Origin: Beroe forskalii
Taxonomy: Eukaryota; Ctenophora; Nuda; Beroida; Beroidae
Assembly (NCBI GenBank): GCA_011033025.1
Contig: WFMF01000264.1
Span: 124,001 to 188,000, forward strand
DNA: 64,000 nucleotides
Direction of reading: 5' to 3'
The position numbers and the translations under genes were made by a program. Within the stretch, counting starts at the first letter, position 1. Every line of letters begins with the position of its first letter. Shown in pieces: positions 1 to 12,100 of this stretch. The notes below the pieces were generated by a model. The model was given only the letters and a program-made list of their open reading frames with translations. It searched no databases and had not been told where the DNA came from.

Positions 1-139
1 GATGGTTAATTGTTAAGACTTTTATCAGTTTATCATTGTATTGTTCCATTGCTAGAGATAACAAAATTTTGTATGAAAATTGGTGTCACAGTTATGTTGA
101 GCATTTCCTGAAGTTTTAATCTCCGGCTACTCCTTTCAG

Positions 140-3100
140 CTATGTAACACAGCATCCCAACTCCAACAAGAATACAAAGAGTGGCAAGTCAGCCTTGACA
201 GGGTATGTTTGGAATTAATTCATTTCAAGTTTAATTTTATGGATTTTATGGATTACTATTGATATTGGTACCCACTGAAAATGTTCATTTTGAATGAAAT
301 TTTCAAATTTAATTTAAGATGTATTTTTTCATAACGTTTTTGGTATCATTTGACCCCCCCTCTCTCGCTCTCCATTATTTTGTGTTTGAGAGAAGGGGTT
401 GAACAATCTCTAACATACACACGCTCCCCACAAACCCTGGTGCACACTGTCAAGTGGCCTAATTGTATTGTGCGTGTGTACAGCAATAGGTGCCGTGCCA
501 TTATCACTACAAGTACCCCTGTGTGCAGAGCTGGGTAATATGATATCATAATCACTTGTTATATGAAGTGTAAATGGCATAATAGTTCAAGGGATTAGGG
601 ATCTATGATTTTGCTTGCTAAAGAATGTTACACATTACTAATGCTACTCAACTGTATATAAATCTTAATCAAGGAATTGAATGACCTTGACATAATATGA
701 AGTATAGCAAAATCCGTAAAATGTGCACATTTCTGATGAAAGTTAAGTTTCTGTAGGTTTTCACTTTATGCACAATGTGCAACACTTCTCTACCAAGTTT
801 TTAAACAGTGGAAAACGTCTCACACATGGATGAAATATTTGTGTGCAACCCAGTATATTACTAGCTAACATGGTGTGTTTTATGGCTTTTCTCCTTTTCT
901 CGCATGTTAGAAATAGAGTAGCAATGCATCAGTACTTAGACCTAAGTATAAAGTCACTGGTGTGTCGGGAGATGGGGTATTCTGGAATGCTAGTTAAACA
1001 CTGTTTCCTTTGTGTGCCATGTCATGAAATTAACATATATACATACCATACATTGTATAATGCGTAATTCATCGGCGGAAGCCCCCACGTTTCTGCCAGC
1101 ATTATTAAACATAGTACCTACACCGTATTCAACCTTATTATACTCCTGCCACATTGTCTTTTACTAACTACATTCTGTACCCTGTATTGTACCTTTCTTC
1201 TCGTGGTGTAAGGACACACAATTCAAGTTATGTGCCTAAGTACACTGTATAAACAATGTAAAATAGCAGTGCCCATTCTCTCCCCCTCCTTTCTCTCTCG
1301 AGCCCTACCTCTCACTTATTAATGTACTACAATTCTCTGAATTTACAAAGATACAACAAATGTTTTGTAATAACGAGTGTGTACGGTTTGTGATTATGCG
1401 GGATATAAGAATATTCAATTATATACGTGAACTGCTTGTGGAAACTAGACCGTTTAACGTCATTAACTTACCACGTTTAACTGTGATAATGACGTCATCT
1501 TGATTGCAGATTTATCTCGTATATGGTTACACATGTAAAATTACCGCACAGCGCTCATTTTCTCATCATCCGCTGGAGTGACGTCTCCGAGTTTCATTAT
1601 TACGACTTACATTTAACCTGCCCTACCTCACTTCTGACATATTATCTGAGGAGCGCATGAGAAAAGATGGGTAAAATGACGTCATTATTTCAGGTATTTA
1701 TTTAAGATAAAACTCCTGTAGCCTTCTACATACATGTGAATACATACATAACAGAGTAGTTAGCACATAACAAAATACAGTGTGCCTTGTAAACAAAAGC
1801 TTGTTAAAGATTACAAAAGCTGTTGTATAAAGATAACAAAAGAATGTTATAAAAATAGGTTTCAAAGGCTGATTAGTTATTACAAATAACTTGGATTTGA
1901 CATGGATTATTATACACATCTTCAGATAAGAATCTCTCTAAAGTCTACACTCTACACTCACTATACCAGTGCGTGTACCATAGGTCCTTGAACCTATTTA
2001 TTTATAGATTCTACCTTGGCATTGTGTATTATACACGTGCTTTGCAAGGACAATAGGCAGTGTGACGTCATTAACTCACTACAATAACCCATGATAATGA
2101 CGTCACTACTCACCAGCAAGTTATAGGGGGTTCTGTGTAGCGCACGCTCTCTATTCGAGTACATGCTCGCTGACAATGACAATGTAACATGTCATTAGTG
2201 AGAGGTCCTAAACTCAGTGATTCGGGCTCCTGGTCCTAGGATCGGGGATGTATCATTATACTTAATACTCCTTTTCTTGCTATCCTAGGATGGAGAGTGT
2301 ATCATTATACTCCTTTACTCCTATTCTCGCTATCCTAGGATGGAGAGTGTATCATCATACTCCTTTACTCCTATTCTTGCTATCCTAGGATGGAGAGTGT
2401 ATCATTACACTCCTTTACTCCTATTCTTGCTATCCTAGGATGGAGAGTGTATCATTACACTCCTTTACTCCTATTCTTGCTATCCTAGGATGGAGAGTGT
2501 ATCATTATACTCCTTTACTCCTATTCTTGCTATCCTAGTATCTGGGATGTATCATTATACTCCTTCACTCCTATTCTTGCTATCCTAGGATGGAGAGTGT
2601 ATCATTATACTCCTTTACTCCTATTCTTGCAGGGTCCTATTTGTCATTTTACTCCTACTCTTTAGAACCTTAGATAGTTAGATGGAGCGTGTATCATTTA
2701 AGTTTTTACTCATTTACTCATATTCCTTCACTCCTACTCTTACTCTTAAAAGATGCAGGATCGTATGTACCATTTTACAGTTAAATCCGTATAGGCCCCC
2801 CGCTTAAGGCCCACCATTGGCATTAAACTTTCTTTTATTGAGGATCTCATGAAATACGTGAGGACCTTCAAAAGGAAGGTTCTTAACAGTTGGGGTTCAT
2901 TGCAGTCTAATCGCTCTTAATGTCAGAAAAAGTTTACTTACAGTTCATAAAATGCAATGAAATTCCCCTGAAGAAGAAAGTCTGCTGAGTTTCCCTGGTA
3001 AAACGGTAAAAGAACGCTGGTACGGTCTGCGTTTTTATGGAAAAGTAGCAGATTATGGCTTTCTACTGAATACCGCATCGTCGCAAAGCAATGTCTGAGA

Positions 3101-6100
3101 ACGGAACTACTGGAACGCAGATGGAATAGGCGGTTTAAATGACGTCATTATTATAGCTCAATGTGGTAAGTTGATGACGTTGAACCGCCTATCTTTGCGC
3201 AGGCGCATACCTTACCGATAAATACCTAGATAATGATAGAAACACAGAGCGTAGACTCCTCGAATCGTGTCTCATGTAATGAAACCTATTTAAATCATTG
3301 CTATACGTCAGGTAACTGTTTAACTTGTACAATGTACATGACCACACCCAAACACTATGATATATGATCTACGTGTAATGTGTATTACATAATATGTATA
3401 GACTATGTTTCAACGTATAATATACTGTGTAGTGCATTGGTATCTATTACTGCACAAATTTGCTATAATATTATGATCATCCGTGTCTCCATTGTTAGTG
3501 AACGAAACCAAAAGTCATGCGACAAAACCAACATTTCATGCGACTCCGTTTAGTGCACAGAGTGTGACACAACAGTGACGTTTACGTAATCTGAACACCG
3601 CGCACAAGTTGAACTAATTGTACTTTTTCTGTAAAAGAACAGTTCACTTTACGTGAACTGTTCAGAGGTAAACGGTACGCTAATTCATATGCTGTCATCG
3701 GTACAAACTACGTCAACTGATGTTGGTTGTATACGACTGGTATTATATTGTATTGTTCATTGTACACATTCGACATTCATGTATACATTTTTACATTTTA
3801 CAAGTTTGTACATTATACATTTTGTACAAAGTACATTCTGTACATTTTTTAATAACATTGCACATGATTACGAGTAAAGCAGTACTTAATCTCATAAAGT
3901 TGACATCTGAAACGCATGTGCGTAATCATATCGTCAGTGTGTTATTAAACTTTTATTAGAAGCAGTTATAGAGATACTGTTGCCCAGTCACGGCCCTCTA
4001 GGGACCTATCATACACTAATATTGATGAAATGTCTTATTGATGAAATGTCTTATTGATGAAATGTCTTATTGATGAAATGTCTTATTGATAATAATTTAA
4101 TGATGAATTGTCTGATAAGTCATTTTCTCATCATATGGGCTCATATTATGTACCATTGACAGTGTGTAGCATGGTGTCACAGAAATATTATTGCGAAATA
4201 TTTCATTTACTAATACTATTGTTTATTCAATGTTTTGATTACTCTCAGAGCATCAACAATAACATGAGAAGTACGTGCTTGTCACACAGCACTGTATAAA
4301 GTCATTATTATACACATGCATCTATCATTTTATTGTGCACTCGCACTTTGTACATAATATGAATACAGTGGTACACTTTTATTTGAATAAGGTATTATTC
4401 AGTACTTTAGAGTGTGATAGCGTAAAATGGAAACGTTTTTAAATGATACGAGAAATAAAAGTCAAAAGCTTTCGATTATTTCGTCAATCAAAGCAAAATA
4501 CATGTAAATCAGTGTGATTGTCTGTGTTCACATTGTTGTGATGCTTTTGTTTGTAGTTAATTGCATGCTAAGTAGCAACACTGTCGCTATTGTGAAGATG
4601 ATATGAGAAGAATTCATATCTAATTGCTTATCATGCTTAAAGCGGGCTGCAAAGATGGAAAATTGGTGCTTGGTAGTATTCAGATATGTTTTGTTTTGAC
4701 TGTATGTTTTGTTTTGATGCATGTCCAACTCATTGCCAAAGATTTATTGGCCAGATATAAATCAAAACAACATCTCGCACACACTTGATTTGTCTTCAAC
4801 TCGACTGATGACAGTATGTCCATGCATAATTATGTTTACTGTCAACTTGACATGAGTTACGTAACCCATTAAAAATATCCATGGTTGCTAGTACTTGATG
4901 AATTGGGTGATGTAAGAATGAAGTGAAGTGTCGTATATGAGTCGGCATTTGGTAGGAACATATACCTGAAGTTATAGATATGATCATGTGTTAAATAGAC
5001 TGGTAGTGACAAATAAAACCCGTGTTGACAGGCACATGACTCTGTAATAACCCAACGTGACATGATAATGACCCCCACGTTACGTATCACGTGACCTGTC
5101 ACGTGATACTCTGAAATGTTCCTGAAATAATATGGTAGAAACCTCGCCTTGTAATCAATATACATGCACATTGTGTCGGTATTATCGGGAAAGTGTGAAA
5201 AATGTCACCGACGGCTCCACAGTTTATTCTGGATTATTTTATACTGTGAACTTTAAACTGAGTAAAATGCAAATAATCACAATGTGGATAAGAAAATAAT
5301 CATGCTCCGTAAAATGTATAAATTCTGTATATTTTCTCCTCTACCCCACCTTCTCATAACACATGTCATTGCTACTAAATATCAGTTGTTCTATGTATCA
5401 AGTTGTTTAAATTACAGTAAAGTTCGGTCGTGGAATGCGACTGTTGGAAGGTAAACTTTCCTCTGTATAATCCAAAGATCGCGCTTGAAAAATAGGCGCT
5501 TTTCATCGACCTCATTACCATGTCTGGGAACGCTAATTTAGTGACACGGAATCGCGTAATTTTCATGCGGGGTGTTTGTTTTAACTTTTCTATAAGGGCG
5601 AGAAAGCGTTGAAACCTGCTGAATGTTATGTTATGTAAGTTAAATTTATATTTAATTAGCGATCGAATAGCAGTGAATTTGTTATATTGTAAATCTTAAA
5701 TACACCGCTGTGTTAGTCCGTACAACGCTGCAGGAATATTCCTGAATGTTATGGAAGAGAGGTGAATTACTGAAATGAAACTGAAATGAAACGGGTGATT
5801 TCAGATGATGAAAATCAATCCTTCATTGTGATAAAATTATCTTATTAGTACCCGTTACATTCTAACCACAGTTTTCGTCATACTCAAAGCATCTTACTGA
5901 GTATTTACCTCCCATATTACAAAGTTACAACTGTTACTAACCCAGCTCTCTCCTCTTTTATCTCATCCTCAGAAACTGTGTCCATTATCCCATTAACATG
6001 TGGGTGTAATGGAGCATTCTTATTGTGGAGCACTTTAACAGTGCCCATTTACAACATACGATCTGTATTACGCATATACTGCATAAACTACGAATAATTA

Positions 6101-9100
6101 TGCAATATATGCATCTACTCTGTCCACTTTGTGTATAGATGGTTAATATATCTGAAACTGAAATCCACGCTGTGAGACCTTGCTGTGAAGTGTCTATCAG
6201 TTTAGAGACCAGTCGGAACCACAAAACACCTCTTATTTAACGTTTTTCATGTATGGTATGACGTATAAACACCCCAAAACTTATCTAAGTAGTATTTCAT
6301 GTATACGATGTTGCTCTCTCACTGGCTCTGTCTATACGGCACCCACGAGAAATAGGCGGTTAAGATGTCGTCATTATCAAAGCACAAAGTAGTGAGTTGA
6401 TGACGTTGAACCGCCTTTTTTTCACGCGCGGGGTCTACATTGTACAATACCTCTCTCTCACATAACTTCCTACACACACCGTTTACCGTGTGATAAAAGT
6501 CCACGCGCGAAAAATTGGCAGTGTCATTAACTTACTTACATTGAGTTATGATAATGACGTTAACTTAACCGCCTATTTCTCCTGTGCTTATAGTACCTGT
6601 GTGAATAAGTGGTGTTGTAAACGTATAATAATTGGCACCTCTACTCCTCTCCCTTTGTACAATGCTAGAATATTGCTTGAACTGGCCGTCAATAGAATAC
6701 TGTGCAGTGATCAACATTCCCTAATTCCCGGGCTCATAATACCTATTACTGCTTCATAATACCTATATACCACTATAACTACCTACACTGTTCAGTACTC
6801 CTTCACAATACCCCTATAACAGCTTCATGCAATTTCTTTACTCCTTCATAATCCCTGTAACTCCTTCATAATTTCTTTACTCCTTCATGTAATTTCTAAT
6901 TCTCCGGGCTCACACAATAATATAATGCACATAATATGTTATTATAAATACTCCTTTATAATAATTCCCAGCATTCCCTGACAGTTCACGCACACGAATT
7001 ACACGCTCTGATTACACTCTCTATGAAATACTTCTCTCTTCGTAGTACTGATATTTAGTGTGGGAGACTGGGAGATGGGTGTGTTCCTCCCTAACATTAG
7101 TGAAGGTATTGTAAAACGTAGAGCACAATGAACAGAGGTACTATAGAAGTGGAATAATCCTCGAAATCTGGCGGCTTTCCTGTATCTTATACCCATTGCC
7201 TAACACTTGGCTTTAACTTCACTTCTTTGTTATCAGTGCTTGAACTGCTTAAGGTGCCGAATGTGATTTAGATTGCCTGGCACCCTCTACATGTAACTAA
7301 TTCCAACTATTAACATCCCGCGCCCCTTTCAGCACCAACAGAAATACGAGAAAGCGGCTAAAGAAGCTGAGACGGCGACACAAGCCTTCGCTCGAGTAAA
7401 CGAAGACATGAACGCCACCAAAGCTCAAGTGGAAAAGGTAAAATCTACAAAATACTGTGTATAGCTACACTGTACACTCCACACAGTACAATGTTACACA
7501 CTTACTTGTACAGTGTACAGTGTGTAATAAAGTGCATAGTACTGTAACATTTAACATTCGCTTTTCGTTATTTGGATCTACTCAAAAACCTGAGTGTACG
7601 TAAGATAGCTGTATAATTCTATCAATCCGGCGAGTAGTTAAGTAAAGGGTTTTTATTTTAATTAACATTTAACATCAATTTATTTTTGCCCAATACACAA
7701 AGTACTATTATCATGGCAAAGTACTCTAAGAAAACCATAGCATGTTATTCGTGTGTTGATTGTGAAATCCCTAGTTTTAAAGAACAGAGGGAGAATCAAA
7801 GATTGTAGTACCGTGTTTATTTCACTTCAATGCGCTATCGGTCCCAACATTAAACTACTACTTTAATATAACGGTAAATCATTACCACACACTGGCAGGA
7901 CTAATTAATTAGCTAATTAATGCACTGCACATGATGTATGTAAATCTATATATTATATTTACCCCTGTTCATTACTTCATTATGAGTACTACTGCTCAAA
8001 TAAGCGGAAGGTTATTAGCATTATATGCCCATTAATGTAGTACAGTGTGTAAATAACATGTAATTACGTGCACTATATTTTATAGGAATTATAACTTGTT
8101 ATGTTCGGCTCAAAGGCTCTATGAGTGTTATACATAAAGGCTCACAAAACAGTGTGTATGAGTTTTATTCTCAAAGCTCATAATACATTCTTTGAGTGTT
8201 ATACAGGATAGTTATAATGAGTCGTTTTTCACCATTTTAATACATGATCATGTCGTCTCTCAGAACCACATATTATTTTATGCGGCCTATTATACTAGTG
8301 GAGATAACTTCACAGCATTGGCTGAAGTTTATTAAATTGCTGCATAAACTGTTTATTACAGCGAAACAGACTTAAAATGTGTCTATGTAGTCTGTAGTAT
8401 GATGAATTACATTGTGTCTGTGAAGCTGTAAATTCCTTTATGAGGAGCAAATTTAGAATTTCATTTTAGTATTCAAATGTAGACAGAACGAGATACAATA
8501 AATTCAAGAGAAACTTAATTTCTCTCCGAAAAATCATGGAGAAACTGTGGCAATGGGCAGTTGAGCAGAATGATCGGGGAGAAATTAAGTTTCGCTTGAA
8601 TTTTCTGTATCTCGTTCTGTCTTCATCTAACGGGTCACAACTAATTATTTGGACAAATTCCAATCGCTCTTTTCGGGTGGTAAGTATGTTATTATAGGAG
8701 TTGGATATAAATATTCTGGACGTTTAAAGCACGCAGATAAAGAATAAATTGATGCGGAGGACCGTAGATCGATTTTTGGTTTTATAACAGGCAGTTCACA
8801 GCAGTTGGTCGAAAAAAATCCTGTACAACTTAAAAAATCGAAATATCAATTTAGAAATTCCAGGGTTGGTTTAAGAGTTTCATGACCGCTTCCAATCAAT
8901 TTTTTGGCTGATTTTACTGTTGGGTACCTCGAATCAGACCCCTCAACACATCCTAAATCCTGCAGCAGGAAGAAAAAATATCCCAAAAACCCTTATTTTG
9001 CATTTTTTTGAATTTTGGCATTTTTTATAACTTTGGCAACTTTCTGCAGGCTAGACTGAGCACTTGAAAAACAGAGAAAGGATGTACCATGGACCATTTT

Positions 9101-12100
9101 TAACCGTGGAATGAGTTGCAAGGCAAAGATTTGTGATTTGGACCTTGCAAATGTTTTAAAAACGTAATTGAAATTTAATAGGGTGAAAAACTCCATGTTG
9201 TTTCAGAGAGAATCGCCATTCTGTGTCCCTAAAAGCACGAAAATACCCAATATGCAACAGTTCAGGCCAATGGAAGACTTCTTTGGGGTGTGAGTGACGA
9301 GGTTCCATGAAATTTTTTTGGTTGAAAGTGATTTTAGTGGCCCAGTAAGCAGGATAAAAACATGAATTAAAAGGCATTCTATCAAAGTTGTACAGGATTT
9401 TTTTCGACCAACTGCTGTAAACTGCCTGTTATAAAACCAAAAATCGATCTACGGTCCTCCGCATCCATTTATTCTTTATCTGCGTGCTTTAAACGTACAG
9501 AATATTTATATCCAACTCCTATAATAACATACTTACCACCCGAAAAGAGCGATTGGAATTTGTCCAATTAATTAGTTGTGACCCGTTAAATACTAAAATA
9601 ACATTCTAAAGTTGCTCCTCACTAGCCCAACTCCCCCTTCAGTCGCGAGCCCAGATGAACCACAGACACGACCTGATGGAGAAGTCTAAAGGAGACTACA
9701 TCATTGCAGTGGAGACCACAAACACAAACCAACACGAGTACTACCACCAGTGAGTTGGATACAGGGGGAAATAAAGGATTAAAGTTTTCATGAGTTGGGC
9801 AAAGAAGCAAATTCAGAAATCATGGCTCATAAGTTTTCATTGTTATCCAATTTTAAGGCTGGAACACAAAATAAATTTGACACAAAAACTTATATGAGAA
9901 TTAGTGAGGCGAGCGGAGCTTCGACCAAAGTTAGTGTGTAGCCTTAACATATGAATTTACTCCACATCCATTATCCATTCTCAGACGGTGGCCAGGTCTG
10001 ATAAACCAGATGCAGCGATGTGAGGAACATCGGATAGACGAGATTAGAGAAGTCCTACAGGAGCAGTGCAGCATCCACCAGTCCATCATACCTCACATTC
10101 AGGAGTGTATTGAGACCATATCAGAGAACTGCAACAACATCAACCCTGCTGAGGACAGTAACATCAACCCTGCTGAGTTTATTAACATCAACCCTGCTGA
10201 GTGCTGAGGTTAGTAACATCAACCCTGCTGAGGTTAGTAACATCAACCCTGCTGAGGTTAGTAACATAAACCCTGCTGAGGTTAGTAACATAAACCCTGC
10301 TGAGGTTAGAGTAACATCAACCCTGCTGAGGTTAGTTACATCAACCCTGCTGAGGTTAGTAACATCAACCCTGCTGAGGTTAGTAACATCAACCCTGCTG
10401 AGGTTAGTAACATCAACCCTGCTGAGGTTAGTAACATCAACCCTGCTGAGGTTAGTAACATCAACCCTGCTGAGGTTAGTAACATCAACCCTGCTGAGGT
10501 TAGTAACATCAACCCTGCTGAGGTATGTAACATCAACCCTGGGCCTGCTGAGGTATGTGAGGCATGGAAACGATTGATCTTGATTGAAAACCCCACAGGT
10601 TTTGGACGTTACTGATCAACCGCACTTACCCAGAACTTGGAAAGTCGGAACGCGAGTAAAGAGGACCATTGGTTCAGAAAAATAGAACTTATCCTAATCC
10701 CCCCGTGGTTTTTTGATTAAATTTATTCCCCCTCTCACTACCCAATACCCATCAATCCCTCCTGCTGAGGTTAGTAACATCAGTTACCGTGCTGAGGTAT
10801 GTGAGGAATGGAAACGATTGGTCTTGATTGAAAACCCCACAGGTTTTGGACGTTACTGATCAACCGCACCAACCCAGAACTTGGAAAGTCGGAACGCGAG
10901 TAAAGAGGACAATTGGTTCAGAATAATAGAACTTATCCTAATCTCCCCTTGCTTTGATTAAATTTATTCCCCCTCTCACTACCCAATACCCATCAATCCC
11001 TCCTAATGCTAGTGCAATGCATTAACCCAGCAGCCTGCTGTCTTAAGGGAACAATTAAAGCATATAAAATTACTAAAATATGCGTAAATCAAGTGGTATA
11101 ATTCCTACCGCTCCTTTCTCAACATTTCATATTCAAATTTTACGAATGAGTTGGGAAATTTGATATGCGCTAAAATGTGAGTGTTTCCTGAATTTCATTG
11201 TAGCTTCACATCGCTGGATGTGTAACTTGGTACAGGTGTAATTTTAATAATAGGAAACTATTTTTACACCTTCGCGAAGTTAATTACACGGCATGTAAAA
11301 TCATTACACTTTATACAGTGTAAATCATTGCACTTTATACAATGCAAATCATTGCACTTTATACAGTGCAATCATTGCACTTTAACATTACATTCTATAC
11401 AATGTAAAACATTAATTTACACTTTTCAGTTTAGAATATTTCACTTTTCAGGTACATAACATAGTACATTTCAGCTCCATTAACTCAGCCGCGACGGTTT
11501 TTCTTTGTACACAATGTGCTCTTTGCCTGAAACTATTTAGTTTCAAAAGCTACATTAGTACAGCTATATTTCAAGCTAGTACAAAGTTGAGATGAAACTG
11601 TACATTAAAATCATACTGAACCTCAAGCAGTGGCCACTGGCCAGTGATGATTACCCCCCCCCCCCCCCCCCCCCGTTATATACTAGAAAATAGATACCCT
11701 GTCGCCCGCTGCAAGGACCAGGGGAATGAAAAGTTACTAGGAGGGGCTGGAGGAGAACGTTAATCTTAATTTGAGTAATGTATGCAATGTATGATTTATA
11801 TTCTACTCAAATGTATATAATGTATAAACTCTTCAATCCGTTAATAACCCATTTTGCAGTGAAATTTCTAGAGAATGTACTCATTTCCAGAGGACAGGTA
11901 TTCGTATGTAGAGATACTTCCTATTCAATGGAAACTGAATGGCTCATTCCTAACTCCTAGTAGAATTTACCTATATCTAAGCAACTCTACCCTTGGCAGT
12001 CTGAGTCAATGAACGACCGAAGACTCGACAATGGACACGCCCTTAATTCACCCTGGACAAGCCCTTCCTGTCATTTTCTGTACAGTTGTTAGAATAGAAG

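Larger units (their letters stand above)
203..7332 (+). other. Long F-BAR intron, no coding exon recognised
   Basis: A 7.1-kb AT-rich stretch between two F-BAR exons (donor gtatgt at 203, acceptor ttcag at 7332). Only short shadow ORFs are present. It holds a 50-bp tandem array, a 16-bp tandem array and five copies of a TGACGTCA-containing hairpin repeat, listed separately. Confidence 0.6.
7438..9642 (+). other. F-BAR intron containing nested transposable elements
   Basis: AT-rich intron between the NATKAQVEK exon and the HEYYH exon. The first kilobase has no feature beyond loose repeats of ctcaaaggctctatgagtgt near 8110-8210. The rest is the nested element pair at 8463-9599. The ORFs here belong to the element and have no recognised domain. 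Confidence 0.6.

Noticed and set aside
8993-9385. ORFs on the - strand inside the 957-bp element, also seen at 28654-29085
   Set aside because: No transposase motif, and short. Conserved between copies only because the copies are nearly identical.
10136-10557. Regular 24-bp repeats resembling a CRISPR array
   Set aside because: No unique spacers: the whole unit repeats. The host is eukaryotic and the unit derives from a coding exon.
10110-10577. 155-codon ORF with repeated STLLRLVT peptide, and its - strand mirror at 10336-10596
   Set aside because: Out of frame with the F-BAR homology. It is open only because the 24-bp unit has no stop in that frame.
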